A stretch of 64,000 nucleotides of DNA from Rachicladosporium sp. CCFEE 5018. Taxonomy: Eukaryota > Ascomycota > Dothideomycetes > Cladosporiales > Cladosporiaceae. The translations under genes were made by a program, and so were the position numbers. Shown here one piece after another: positions 20,889 to 32,219 of this stretch (within the stretch, counting starts at the first letter, position 1; every line of letters starts with the position of its first letter). The DNA lies in assembly GCA_002077045.2 (NCBI GenBank), contig KZ111178.1:124001-188000 (forward strand), in the 5' to 3' direction. The notes beneath the pieces are model-generated. The model ran no database searches, was not told the DNA's origin, and was given only the letters and a program-made list of their open reading frames with translations.

Positions 20889-22280
20889 CTACGAGCGACT
20901 CCCACTTCCGCTCCCGTTGTCGTTGTTGTTACTGCCACCTCCGAAAGCGTTCCTCATGCTGCTGAACACACCACCTACGCCACCACTGCGTGCACTCCCA
21001 CTTGGAGCAGCTGACGGAAACTGCCCAGGCATCGGCTGTGTACCGGTACTGACGTCCACAGCAGGAGTCTCATGTGGTGCCCTAACTTCATTTCCGTCAC
21101 CCTCCCCGGCTACGATGCCTCGTCTGCAATGCGGACATGTATCAGTCTGCCTCAGCCAGGCTCCAACACACTCCCCATGGAACCAATGCCCACATGGTAG
21201 TTCCGTGACTCTCTCACCAAGCTCCACCTCGCTCATGCAAATACTGCAATCCGCCTTCCCATCATGGCCAAAGTCTGCCTCCGTGAGTGCTCGCGTCGGC
21301 AGCGACTTGATAGCGTTCTGCGACGCCGGACCCGGCGCATTACCAGTGGAATGCTGCTCCATTAGCTGCGTCACGATCCGATCGAGCGACTCCTGACTAT
21401 AGACCGCGTCACCGTGCGCACCGCCAGTAGCGGCTTGCATCATCTGCTGGAAGAGATCTTGTGGTGTGCCGGGACCACCGGGTGGCGCATTGCCGAACAT
21501 GAAACCTCCAGGTCCCATTTGTCCCATCTGTGAAGGAAAGCCGCGTTGCTCCTGGCCGGGTAAGGCAGGGTAGCCACCGATGTTCATGAACATCTGGCGC
21601 ATCATCTCTTGGAGGTGGTCGGGTTGCGGATTCAGAGGTTGTGGGGCATTAGCGTCGCGAGGATGGAGGGATGGAGAGGTCGAGCCTCGAATCGATGAGG
21701 AGGTGACGTGGATAGAGTAGCCGGGGCCGGAGATGTTGTGCGTGAAGCCCGAGGCGTTGTTACCTTGTTGATTCGCCTGCTGGGGCGACCCAGGCATCAA
21801 CGCTCTTTGCTGCTGGTTCTGCTGTTGTTGATGCTGGGCTAGCAGCTGCTGTACTGCTGGTCCGATGACGCCCTGTAACGCTCCCCCAATCAAGCTCATA
21901 ATACCGCCGCCTCCACCTTCCTCGCCTCCCTCTATCACCGGCCGCCCTTGCGCATCGAGTGTGACAGTACGGTTGATAGTCGTCCTGTATGTACCTCCCA
22001 CAGGCTGTCCTGGTGCATTCCGCTCAAATCGGAACCCACCAATGTCCTCTTCCTCCGGGTCCGCCGCCTCCCATGGATTGTGATCCTGTAGTGGGTGCTG
22101 TGGTTGCGAGTCGGGTGGCAAATGCGTAGGATCTAGGCGTGGGTCTGATGCTGGCTGCTCGATGATCTCTGTGAAGTCTGACTGGCACTCAGGGCAGACG
22201 AGGCCATGTTCTGAGCGATACCACTCGTTCTCGCAGGAATGGCAGAACACGAGCTCCCGGGATGCGGAGGCGTCCGCCAT
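20889..22280 (-). CDS. RING-H2 E3 ubiquitin ligase (RNF115/126-like), 463 aa
   Basis: Single exon from ATG 22280. N-terminal zinc-ribbon (FCHSCENEWYRSEHGL, VCPECQSDF, residues 12-35), then a long Gln/Pro/Gly/Asn-rich disordered middle. A C-terminal RING-H2 domain (about residues 344-386) has the pattern CSIC..CGHWFHGECV..WL..CPHCRR, preceded by the typical helix ALTEADFGHDGKADC. This zinc-ribbon plus RING-H2 order is that of RNF126/RNF115-type ligases involved in cytosolic quality control; fungal members are poorly studied. The tail is Ser/Gly/Asn repeats. The frame is intact. Upstream, a TCACGTGA palindrome occurs near 22452. Confidence 0.85.
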   Translation of the reverse strand: MADASASRELVFCHSCENEWYRSEHGLVCPECQSDFTEIIEQPASDPRLDPTHLPPDSQPQHPLQDHNPWEAADPEEEDIGGFRFERNAPGQPVGGTYRTTINRTVTLDAQGRPVIEGGEEGGGGGIMSLIGGALQGVIGPAVQQLLAQHQQQQNQQQRALMPGSPQQANQQGNNASGFTHNISGPGYSIHVTSSSIRGSTSPSLHPRDANAPQPLNPQPDHLQEMMRQMFMNIGGYPALPGQEQRGFPSQMGQMGPGGFMFGNAPPGGPGTPQDLFQQMMQAATGGAHGDAVYSQESLDRIVTQLMEQHSTGNAPGPASQNAIKSLPTRALTEADFGHDGKADCSICMSEVELGERVTELPCGHWFHGECVGAWLRQTDTCPHCRRGIVAGEGDGNEVRAPHETPAVDVSTGTQPMPGQFPSAAPSGSARSGGVGGVFSSMRNAFGGGSNNNDNGSGSGSRS

Positions 22281-23053
22281 GATAACGATGCGTTCGATAG
22301 TCGATCTCCCTCGATCTCTAGTATCGTTGAAAGAGTTGAGTGAATCCAGAGGGGGAGGGTCAAGGAAGGCTGTGCCTAAGACAAGAGCACGCGATCCTTT
22401 GTCATGCGGTTTGCTGTGGTACGCAGGATTGCTCGATTGGTTTCACTCGTCACGTGAGTAGTGGATCCAGGTCTGAGGGTCTCAGGTGGTGCTGATACTG
22501 CTATCGAACGGTCAGGTACGGTGAATGTGAAGCATCCACATCTCAATGTAATTAACTTGGACATCGTGATCGGAGTTAACAATATACAATGACGTACCGG
22601 AGAGTGGCTGCGCAAGGCTGTGGCGCTGGAGGATTTCGCGGGGGCAGGACTACCTACCGTAGTATAAATCGTTTGCACAGATTGATGCGATCGGATTGAC
22701 ATGGAGGCACAGGACTTAGTGTATGTAGCAATGCAGCTGGATTCATGCTTCGGGAGTCACGAGTCTCCGATGGACACGCAGCGAGCTGGACATAGAGAAG
22801 CTTCTCGAACCTTCTGTCAGATATCCTTATGAGGCAGGCACAGACAGAGGGCAAATGAGCGCGGTTTACCAGACATGACATAGGCGATAAGCAGAAGCTG
22901 AAGCACCACATAATTGTGACACGCTGAGTGTGGAAGGCTCAAAGGGCAGAATTGAAAGTAATGGGATGTCGGAGTTTTGATTGTACTCGGAAGTTACATT
23001 CTTGATCTGCAGGCACATGCCTTCGCTGTCCCTTCTCTTCAATGACAGACCAT
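22281..23053. other. Intergenic region, promoter of the RING gene
   Basis: Both flanking genes are on the minus strand. Contains a TCACGTGA palindrome at about 22452-22459. No supported gene. Confidence 0.5.
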
Positions 23054-24918
23054 CTACTCGTCGTCGTTGATATCGATGATCGTCTTCTTCCATTGCCTCG
23101 CGGGAAGGCGACGCTGGAACATAATGTCGATCTCGCGGTACGAGCGGCCCTTCATCTCCGGAAGGAAGAAGTATGCCGTAACGAGACAGATGAAGCCGGT
23201 AGCGCCCCAGACGAAGCCACACTTGCCGGCGACTGCGAGAACCGTTAGCTGAAGGGTCTCTTGGAGGAAAGACACGATAAGAGGGTGGACTTACGATTGC
23301 CACCAGTAGGGTTCAGCATGTACGATGCGAGGAAGATACATGGGATCTCCACGATGTAGTAGGAGCCACGTCCAACACCTGTGGTGAGGGGACGCAGACG
23401 GATGGCGGACGTTTCGCCGATAATGACCCATGACGCTGGCGCAGGGCCAAGCGTGAAGAGGACAGAGACGATAAGACCAAGTGATGCTTGTGCGTAGTTA
23501 GCCGCCTGGCCCTTGCCGAAGCAGCCCGCAATGCCGAGGGCGAAGAGAAGGAGTGTGTTGACGGCTGAACCCCAGAGGTAGATTGTGCGACGACCGAGGT
23601 ATGTTGTCAAGATCCAGGAGAACATGACGAATATCATCTGCAGAGCTGAAGTGATCAGACCAAGGGCGAATGCGGTGTTGACACTGATGCCAGCCTCTGC
23701 AAGTGGGGTCAGCAAAAATGTGCAGTCAGAAGGACAGATAGTCTGGGTGTGTTTGCATACGTCTGAAGAAGTAGACAGCCTGGTTGGCAATCAGATTACC
23801 AGTCAAGTTCTGTGCCGAGTACACGAAGCAGACGATGAGAGTTCGCCTCAAGTCGGTGCCCTTGAAGAGCTCGAGCAGGCTGGGCCGTTTGGTAGACTTC
23901 TCGAATTCGATGACACGGCGCATCATAGCGACCGTCTCACCAGAATTGACTTGTGATCTGCGGCCGAGGCGCTCGACAGACTTCGCGGCTTCTTCCAGGC
24001 GACCTTTCCGAGTGAGCCACCAAGGGCTTTCTGGGCAGCAGAAGATGAGAATGGCTAGCGGGGTGGGGAACAGCCACTGAAGAGCGATCGGGATCCTGTA
24101 AGTCGAATCAGCATCTGGTTAGAATGTCCGTTCGTCCACAGGAAGCCTGTTTACCTGAACGCGCTATCATTTTCCACGCCGTTGTAGCAGTAAGTCACCG
24201 CACCGACAATGATACTGCCAATAGCCCAGAACATCTGCAACATCTGTGTTGCAGGTGCGCGCAACTGGATCGGGACAATCTCAGAGCAGTAAGCGGGTGC
24301 GTTGGCAATGAAGATGCCCCATGGCACGCCTTCCAGTAGCTGAGCCACGAACATGACCGCAATCGAGTTTGCGAAGTAGAACGAGAAAATGAAGACATTG
24401 AGCAGCATCAAGCCGATGATGGTCGCCCACCGATATCCGATCCAGCTCGTGAGCGGGCCGGCAACGAAGACACCAATCAGCGCACCAAGTTGGCCGGAAA
24501 CTTGTAGTGCACCTTGCCACTGCGTCGCGATGACTTTGACCGGTACTTCTATGCCGTTGACGATCTGTGTTTGGCCTGGGATCTCTACACCGAACCTTGT
24601 GATGAAATAAGGCAGAGCGACGAAATTACCCATCAGAAATACGTCGTAGGACTCCATGATCTGGATATTTTGTTAGCTGACAGAACGCAATCGCTCGGTA
24701 TAAGAAATCCTTACGATCAAACACGAAATGACAAAAGCCCAGAACGACGCCATCGGATATTGCTTCACAGCTTGCAACACAGTCATGTTGTGCTCCGCAT
24801 TCTCAGCCAGAATGGCGTCCGCCTTGAAGTCGGCAACGCCCTTCTTCTCATCGTAAACATCGGTGTGGTGCTCGATGGCCTCGCCATGGTGAGCTTTTCC
24901 TTCGATATCGGTAGACAT
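23054..24918 (-). CDS. MFS sugar transporter, maltose/alpha-glucoside permease type
   Basis: Plasma-membrane proton-coupled sugar uptake. Five exons: 24918-24715, 24660-24155, 24095-23761, 23696-23295, 23232-23054; introns 54, 59, 64 and 62 bp. The 541-residue product has a cytosolic N-terminus and about 12 membrane segments. Sugar-porter signatures: ESYDVFLMGNFVALPYF in TM1, WATIIGLMLLN after the TM2-3 loop, the inter-half PESPWWLTRKGRLEEAAKSV and NLTGNLIANQAVYFF, and FFLPEMKGRSYREIDIMF at the C-terminus. The pattern resembles fungal maltose permeases (MAL-type) more than hexose transporters; the substrate is inferred. Every splice junction restores conserved sequence, and the gene looks functional. 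Confidence 0.88.
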
Positions 24919-27423
24919 GTTAGCTATCGTTGCTCCCAGTCTGACCAGAGTTCCGGTAGCAAAAGAGGTGCACGGTGGGACGAGAGGAGTAGAAATGAAA
25001 CGCAGCAGCGTCCATTAGCGGGTCAAATGCTTGCGAGTGGACCTGTGCATCACAGCATGTCTCTGTGCTCCTCTTCGACGCACACACCTCTCCGGTGGAG
25101 GGCAATGTGGAGGGGCCCGGGACATGGGGTAGCGCTGTCTGGGTAGAGCATGTGGCACATTTATCCGTCCCGGGCTAAACGGCACCGAACTCGACAAGCT
25201 GATTTGTGCGGGCGCTCGTGTACGCAAGGAGCAGTGGTCGTGTACCGTCACTTTCCCCGCTTCCATCGTGTTGCGTTCGGTTTGTCTGTCGATCGACTGT
25301 CGCATGGCATGCCTACCTCGCGTGGTCTCGACTAGAGGTTCGTTAGTAGCACTACTGCAACAGCTCGTGCGGGTTCCATTCGAATGCATCGTCCATGCAT
25401 TGTATGGCGCTTGCATTCTAACCGATCCAGTGTAAGCAAGCCAAGCTAGTCAGAGTCACGCTTGGATTTACCCATGTATCACATGACTGAAGTGAAGTCG
25501 CCCTGTAGTGTGCTTGCCGACTTCATCTACCTTGTACTTCTCCCGCCAATCATGTCGCGAGGTGATTGATGTCGAAAAACACCTCGTCATTGCCTACAAG
25601 TCCGAGAATCTCATTTCTCACGTCAATGATCCGATGCCGTGGTCACCTCGACCGTGCCATAAGCCGGGCTGACAATCTCGACGTGGGACGCTTCAGCAGC
25701 CGAGCATTGACATGCGTGGTCAAAGGTTCGACTTCCTCTACACGCCTCCAGAGAAAAGTACGAGTTCCACGGTAAGCGGCCTGAGCGGACACGATCGTCC
25801 AGTGGTCCAGTAAGCGCACAGACGCAGCTCAGGGCAGGGCTTCTCCACTCTCCGAGGCCATCCCGGCGAGTCGCATGACCCTTGGCAAAGGAACTTGCCA
25901 GTGTTGCATCCACTCTTCGCTGTCATGACTTTGCTCATGACGGAGAACCAATGTGGACCACATTGACAATCGCGCCCAAATGGTCTAGATGCGTCGACGC
26001 GACTCCAATCAGCAACTGTGCATGATCAACGACACGGTCCAGGGCGACTTCCTAGTATCGCACGTGGAGTAGTGCGGCAGCGAGCCAAGATCCCTCCACT
26101 CGGAAACATGGCGCTCAACTTTGTCAACACCGCATCTGTCTGTACCGGCGGCAGGATCCGAGGCTGCCACCGCTGCGCAGCATTGACATTCACAAATGCC
26201 TTGTACTTGACAGGACAACTGCCCCGGGAGAACAAAGCGCCACCTCGGCCCTAGATGTTGCGACCCGAAAGGTAAGTCAACGCCTCGCGCTTCACGATCT
26301 CCGCAAGCCAGCTTCGGTAGACGTTCTTGCGGCGGCGAGGATGTTCGAGCCTCCTGTTCCAGTGGGAGGCATTCCAACAAGTCGGATAACGCCAAGATTG
26401 AGGACTTGCTTCCGGGCTGAGCATTACTCGACATATCCTGGGCTGACCACGTTAAACTGAAGAGACAGCCATTGCGTGTCTAAGGTATGGCGAAAGGCAA
26501 GGTAGGTAACGTTCGCTCGGTATGCTCAAAGATCAAAAAAGCGGCGTCCAAGTCTGGGATGTCTGGGCAAGCGGTGTGTCAGAAGCAAGCGCATTCAATG
26601 CACGCTTCTCGTTAGCATGAATCGCGCCCATCTGTCGCAAAGAAGGCATGCAGCTCGATCTCTCGCTTCTGATCTATTGCGTCAATGGCAGACTCTCGAT
26701 CCGCCTCGATTCACGTTCGCAGGAGAGCTGGTCTCGCCGCCGAGCTGCCTCTGTATGCCATACGAGCCGCCTGCGTTCCAGACAGCCCATGAAAGTACGT
26801 CTTGTGGTCATATATTGTGCTTCAATAGATTGAATAACGCTGGCACAAAGTCAGGTGGGTCAGATATGCTCGCACGGAAGGAGCGATGAAATCCAGGTCA
26901 CACCTTCCAAAAATCCCCTGGCTGGCTGGCAAGCTGGTATGAAGTCCAATACTAAGGCATCGATCTATATAACGTCTTTGAACATGCTGATTCCATCACC
27001 CTGCATCCTACTTGCGCCAAAGATTGTCAATGCGCAGATTTTGACCGTTGATACCGCAGTCGAGAATATGCCCTGCTTCGAGGGCATATAATTCATTGCG
27101 AACAGGACCCTCTCTAAGATCTCCAATGTCTTCCATCGATGCGACGTTGCAATACGCACGTCAGATATGAGCGAGATTAGTCCCATGACCATATGTCCAA
27201 TTTAGGTATCTTCTTCGTCGCGCGAGAACCAGTGTCATTTGATCAGCTGCAGAAGTATTGCGCAGGCACAGAACACGCAACCAGCCATCGACAGGCAACG
27301 GCGCCGGGCAGGGACTTGCTGCCTCCAAGAATTGGCATAAGTACAGAGGATTAGATCTCGGTATCTGAGCTTTGTTCACATTCTCCTCCTCCCTACTAGA
27401 TTTCCTTCTCCAAATCGAGCCCT
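24919..27423. other. 2.5-kb gene-poor region
   Basis: Includes the permease promoter next to 24918. The rest has only short ORFs in conflicting frames, no splice-linked protein, no repeat and no RNA gene that I recognise. It may contain decayed genes, but none is identifiable by eye. Confidence 0.45.
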
Positions 27424-28205
27424 ATGATCATGCTCTCTCCAACTGCCTTTCCCAGTACTTTGCTTAGGCTCAGCCACCTCATACTCCAAGCAACAGCCAG
27501 CTCCGGCTACGCTCACTCTTGCACTTCAATTTTCCTGTCTCCATCCTATCCAAATGACTCGGAGTTAGCGGCTACTTGCTCAGTCGGGTCTACCTTCAAA
27601 GTCGGCATCCTGATCAACTCCTGCTTCATCAACGCCCACGGCAGACTCCTTGGCCATCTCAAGTAAGCCGGCCGACTTTGAAGACACTCGCTTTGAACCG
27701 CTACTAAGGATCAGCAATTCAGCGGCGGATTTGGCGGCAGCTGCAAGAATGTGAAGCTTAGTGGCACTATACTGTCTGCCAACTGCGCTGACGGTGGAGG
27801 CGGCTATTCTGCGACTTCCATCGATACGAGTAAGCGACACGTACTGGACGACTTTTCATTGCATCCAGCTCACTGAGAACAGACCACTTCATCGGTTACG
27901 TCAACGGCGGGCTCTTTTGCTTCAACCAGGATGGCAACCCGAACAATGAACAAGCCTACCTGGGAGGCTCCGTTACTGCAAAGATATGCATCTCCTCTAG
28001 AGTCAAGAAAGGGACCAGTAGTGTCTTACGCGGTTTCGATCGCGATCGATTGAGATGGGTTGAGGCACTTTCTGATGCAGCGGGTGTGTCGTACAGCAAT
28101 ACATGTATATCGAGACGCTACAGCCTTAGACTAAAGTCGCACTTCGACTCCCGTGCCAGTGGTTCCGCATTAAGTGTACCTATCAAACCTCTTCACCCAG
28201 CGTAG
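27424..28205 (+). CDS. CVNH (cyanovirin-N homology) lectin-like protein, extended C-terminus
   Basis: Exons 27424-27662, 27723-27829, 27883-28205; introns 60 and 53 bp. The 222-residue product has the CVNH layout: SSGYAHSC near the N-terminus, a first repeat (ILINSCFINAHGRLLGHL), then GGFGGSCKNVKLSGTILSAN and C, TSIDTNHFIGYVNGGLFCF. The family binds carbohydrate, and fungal members are usually secreted. The first 25 residues are only moderately hydrophobic, so secretion is uncertain. After the CVNH core, where the neighbour paralog stops, this frame stays open for about 90 more residues without recognisable fold. Exon 2 is exactly 107 nt, as in the paralog at 29254. The acceptor of intron 1 was set by frame. 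Confidence 0.65.
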
Positions 28206-29253
28206 GAGTTATTTGGCTGTCGCTATTGTCAGGGCAAGCAAGCAGCGAGGTCATCTCGCCGAGAAATACAACCATCATGGAAACAGTCTGTTATCACATG
28301 CGAGCGTAATGAGCATATGTGAATGTGTCAAGCAACAGACAGGGTATTTTTTCGACGTACCCTAACTCAGCAGACCAACAAGCACCTGCCAAGCCTCAAG
28401 ATCCCGCCTTGGTGGCGACTTCACAGCTGCACACCGTTGAAACCTCCGTCCGTACGGTTCAAGTTTCGGTCCTCAAATTGAAATGTATCAACTCGATCTC
28501 GCTCATCGCCCCGCTAGGCATCGCCTCGTCCGGTGCATTGGACTCTGATACTCGGTCTGCTGCATCCCAGCGTGCTGGTACCGGTTGCACGGTACAAAAC
28601 GAGCACATCGAACGTCTCCACTGCGGGTTGCACTATACGCTAGTTGTCTATTCCAGATCTCCCGCAAAGAACGTGGTGACTAGTTCGGCAACTACGGGGT
28701 GACTTGGCTGGGCGCCCATACATGCAGCTGTGCGTGACCTTTTTCTCGTCCAGATTTAGAGGCTTTATGCGCACGCTGAAGGCGCTGAATCGTAGCCGTG
28801 CTCAGCCTACTCCCGGGATCTCCGCCTAGGTCTCCGGCATATGTGTAGCATCTACCTATCTGCCCAAAGGTGCTTCATCAAAGTAGTGAGGTCACGACTA
28901 TATCAGGTGTTGGGTTCCCCAGTGCTCTAGTCGACTGATCACGACAGAGTGCGCTGGACTTGCAACTTCATAGTCATTCTACAGCCCGGATAAGTGTCTG
29001 CGTGCGGCATATCACTGCGCAGCTACTAGCATGTACCCTGGCGTGCATACAGTCGAGTCCCCTTCAAGACCTGCAAAGGAACCATGCAAAGCTCCGCGGC
29101 CTGTATATGAGCGCTATGCCTAGCGGAGCCCAGCTCAACGCAGCAGCGGTAAGATAACTCTTATTAAAGGCGCCAGCACGCTGTCTCGCATGTTTCCATT
29201 GATCGATTATACACTCCGAACGTTGCCCACCCGTTCGACATTGTCCTTCAATC
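28206..29253. other. Region between the two CVNH paralogs
   Basis: About 1 kb without a supported gene. A 127-codon frame at 28319-28702 lacks family features or introns and was not accepted. Confidence 0.45.
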
Positions 29254-29784
29254 ATGTAATTCTTCACGAACCGCGTTGCTCTCTTGCTCGCGCTCAGCAC
29301 CGCAGTACTCGGAGCTACTATCACCGACTCTGGCTACGCCGACAGCTGCCGTAATGTAGATGTCTACGCCCCGAACACAGACACAAATGGCAACAAACCG
29401 TACTACGAGCTCTACGGTTCCTGCAAAGGTTACGGGGCCTTTGAGCCTCCCACCAATCTCAGACTCGACTACTGCCTTGGGAACTCGAAAGGCCGCCTCA
29501 CGGCGCAAAAAGGGTGTGTTCGGGGAGCCTGCAACACCGGTGCCGCGCTGATTACATGTCTTGTAGCAAACCCTTGGAGGCCGGTTGCAGGAACTTCACA
29601 CTACCAGGCAGTGTACTGTTTGCCAACTGCGATAATGGCAAGGGGAACTTTACTGCGACTTCTTTCGATCTGAGTGAGTCGGGCTCTTGACCCGATAGTC
29701 GACGCTCTAGCTGACGTAGATATAGACACCATTGTTGGGAACGAGCAAGGTGTGTTGACCTGCTACGGTAAGACGGGTGCGTAG
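29254..29784 (+). pseudogene. CVNH lectin-like paralog with stop at codon 2
   Basis: Exons 29254-29513, 29567-29673, 29720-29784; introns 53 and 46 bp. Read from ATG 29254, codon 2 is TAA, after which the frame is completely open: FFTNRVALLLALSTAVLGA (a good signal peptide), SGYADSCRNVDVYAP, LRLDYCLGNSKGRL, CRNFTLPGSVLFANC, TSFDLNIDTIVGNEQGVLTC, stop. The rest is a normal 143-codon secreted CVNH protein. Exon 2 is 107 nt with the same phases as the paralog at 27424. ATG-TAA-TTC would be ATG-CAA-TTC before one C-to-T change, the change made by RIP at CpA. Unless translation starts at a non-ATG codon, the gene is silenced; a base-call error is also possible. Confidence 0.65.
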
Positions 29785-30315
29785 GCGGCGAGGGTGAACG
29801 TGGACAGTGATGCTGTGAGGATCGTCGACCGAGCACACTCCGTTGACTTGCGGTGCGATGGGACGGTATAGAAAGGTCGAGATGGAGTTGGTGCTTCGAC
29901 GGGATCGAGATTTATTACTGTACAGTGGATGTGATACCCTACCTACTCACCAAAGTCCAGTTCCGTTCATGGTAGGGGAATTTCGCGGTCAAAGTCATGA
30001 GGGTCGCACCTCGCCGCGGCAGAAGGGATATTTAGAGCGGAGATTAGGGATGACAATGATGAGAGAAGGATCACAATTTGATGCAATGATGTGAGGGTTG
30101 GTCTGTCGAAGCCATGAAAGGGGAGCCAGGCATGAAGACCGCCTTAGTATGCACTTGACGGTTGATGTAATCTGACATACCTTACGCAATACTGAATAAG
30201 ACTACCCGACCATATTGATTAGCCTCATGGTAACGCCGCTGAACCAGTATCCTCTGCCCGAAGAGTGAAAACAATGCCGGTCCTCATGCTCATGCTCTGC
30301 TCATCTGCCCATTGC
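29785..30315. other. Intergenic region downstream of the CVNH paralog and La gene
   Basis: Convergent 3' flanks; no supported gene. Confidence 0.5.
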
Positions 30316-31842
30316 CTACTCTGCAGCAGCACCACCCTCTGCACTGCCCTTCACCTTCTTCGCCTCACCCTGCTCGCCCTCTCCGTCATGAGCGCGCTTC
30401 GTCCCAGCAACGTCAGCAACAGCAGCCTCCGCCTTCTCCTTGACCACCTCAGCAGCACCCTCGACCTTCTCCTTCGCGCCCTCAGCTCCAGCCGAAGTAG
30501 CCACACCCTCCATCTTCTCGCCAACAGTCTCAGCAGCGCGCTTTGCCTCAGCCTCGGCACGGCCAAGCAGCTCCCCAGCACTCTTGGGCTCAGAGTCCTT
30601 CTCAACGTCCCTGTAGCCTCCACGCCTCTCGCCACCATCCCTGTCCCTGCCTTGGCCACGTCCACGCTGACCTCCACGAGGACCACCGCGCTGCCCACGC
30701 CCACGATCGCTCCTCCTGTCGTGATCTCTGCGCTCATTCCAGTTGTCTTTATCACCCTGGAACTTCCCACCCCTCTGACCACCGCTCTCGCGTCTCGGAC
30801 TCCTCGGCTTCACAGTTCCATCATGAATCCCCTCAGTCTTCTTATCCACATACACCTGCTTGCTCATAATCTGCAGCGTCTTGCCGTCGAACTCCGGCGC
30901 CGGGTCCAGCTCGAGGAAAGCCTTCAGCAGCGCCTCAGTCTCGAACTCAACGAAGATAGAGCCCTTGAACTCGCCGTCGTCATGGCGGCGGAGACGCACG
31001 CTCTGCACTGGGCCGTACGGGGCGAAGAACTCCTCGATGTCGAGGTGCGTGCGCTCGTGCTCTTCGGGGAAGCCCTTAACGTAGGCAGAGCGAGCCATCA
31101 TGTTGGTCTGCGCGAGGGTACGGTTCTCCTCGACATTCATGGTGAACTTGTCTGCGAGAGGGACCTTGCGAGTGATCTCATCGTCTTCGCTGAGCTCGAG
31201 GAAGGCTGAAGCGGCGACTGCATCGCGCACAGCGGAGTAAGGCTGGAAGTGGCGCATGCGCTTGAAGTCGTGAATGGTCTTGAGTGGCACAGGCTTGTTC
31301 TCTTTGCCGCCTGTGAGCTCGAGGAGGTACTTGTCCATGGGGAGGTTCGAGTCGGAGAAGTAGAACTCGACCTGGCGGCGAATCTCGCCTTCATCCTTTG
31401 ACTCGGGCTGGTTCTCGAAGCGGGAGCGCACTTTGGCGTTGCCTCGAGAGTTGCCACGAGAGAAGCCTCCGCCGCGAGAGTTGTAGTTCTTGCCATTGCG
31501 ATCGCCGCCGCCGCGCGAATTGTAGCTCCCGCCATTGCGATCACCGCGAGACCTCTTGTCGCGGCGATCTGAGTTGAATGATCCGCGACGCTTGCGGCTG
31601 TCATCGTTGCCCTTCTCTGCGTCGCCGTTCACCTTTTCTGCGACATCCTTGACAGCTTCACTTGCGGTCTCGCCGCCATTGGTGGCAGCCTCGCTCACTT
31701 TCTCAACAGCAGCGGATGCGACCTCAGTGACTTTCTCCGAGCCGTTGGCGACTGCTTCCTTCACGGTTTCGGCGATTTCGTTCGTCTTCTGCGCGACCTG
31801 CTCGACGACCGACTCGGTCGGCTTCTCTGCGATCTCGGCCAT
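30316..31842 (-). CDS. LHP1: La protein (RNA polymerase III transcript chaperone)
   Basis: Binds the 3' oligo-U of nascent Pol III transcripts and assists tRNA maturation. Single exon of 508 residues from ATG 31842. Long acidic/Ala-rich N-terminus, an RGG-like segment (RGDRNGGSYNSRGGGDRNGK), the La motif (EIRRQVEFYFSDSNLPMDKY, then LKTIHDFKRMRHF), an RRM (SAYVKGFPEEH, RRHDDGEFKGSIFVEF), and a second RGG/Arg-rich region followed by a Lys/Ala/Glu-rich tail ending near KRAHDGEG. The extra N-terminal region and RGG boxes are typical of filamentous-fungal La homologs. The frame is intact. Confidence 0.92.
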   Translation of the reverse strand: MAEIAEKPTESVVEQVAQKTNEIAETVKEAVANGSEKVTEVASAAVEKVSEAATNGGETASEAVKDVAEKVNGDAEKGNDDSRKRRGSFNSDRRDKRSRGDRNGGSYNSRGGGDRNGKNYNSRGGGFSRGNSRGNAKVRSRFENQPESKDEGEIRRQVEFYFSDSNLPMDKYLLELTGGKENKPVPLKTIHDFKRMRHFQPYSAVRDAVAASAFLELSEDDEITRKVPLADKFTMNVEENRTLAQTNMMARSAYVKGFPEEHERTHLDIEEFFAPYGPVQSVRLRRHDDGEFKGSIFVEFETEALLKAFLELDPAPEFDGKTLQIMSKQVYVDKKTEGIHDGTVKPRSPRRESGGQRGGKFQGDKDNWNERRDHDRRSDRGRGQRGGPRGGQRGRGQGRDRDGGERRGGYRDVEKDSEPKSAGELLGRAEAEAKRAAETVGEKMEGVATSAGAEGAKEKVEGAAEVVKEKAEAAVADVAGTKRAHDGEGEQGEAKKVKGSAEGGAAAE

Positions 31843-32219
31843 GTCGTGTGGAAGATGTAGTAATGCTCAATGGGTCTGCATAGCTGTTAGTCGCAAAGAC
31901 TCGGTGTCGGGTTCCTGAAATTTTGAGGAGCATGGACCTTTTTGCGGGGATAACTGAATCAGTCAAGTGAAGTTGACCGATGTTGGTATGAAGTGCTGTG
32001 AATAGTGCTGCAGGCTTCCAGACTGTCAGTATGACCCAAATGTGAAAGCGATGAGAGTGATGCGAAGGGGGAGGAGTGACAGTTGGAGAATGGATGAGTG
32101 AACCAACAATAGCAGTCATGCGCATTGTCAGAAGTTCAATGAGTGAAGCTCAAAGTTCAGAGTCATGCAGATCTTGGCGTGTACTCGAGATCGAGAAACT
32201 CATTTCATTACTGCTATCT
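31843..32219. other. Intergenic region upstream of La
   Basis: La promoter and 5' leader, and the 3' flank of the membrane-protein gene. No gene supported. Confidence 0.5.

Noticed and set aside
25015..27192. Several ORFs of 60-140 codons on both strands
   Set aside because: Frames conflict, composition is not coding-like, and no introns or family motifs link them.
28319..28702. 127-codon plus-strand ORF between the CVNH genes
   Set aside because: No recognisable motif, poor start context and low similarity to any family I know.
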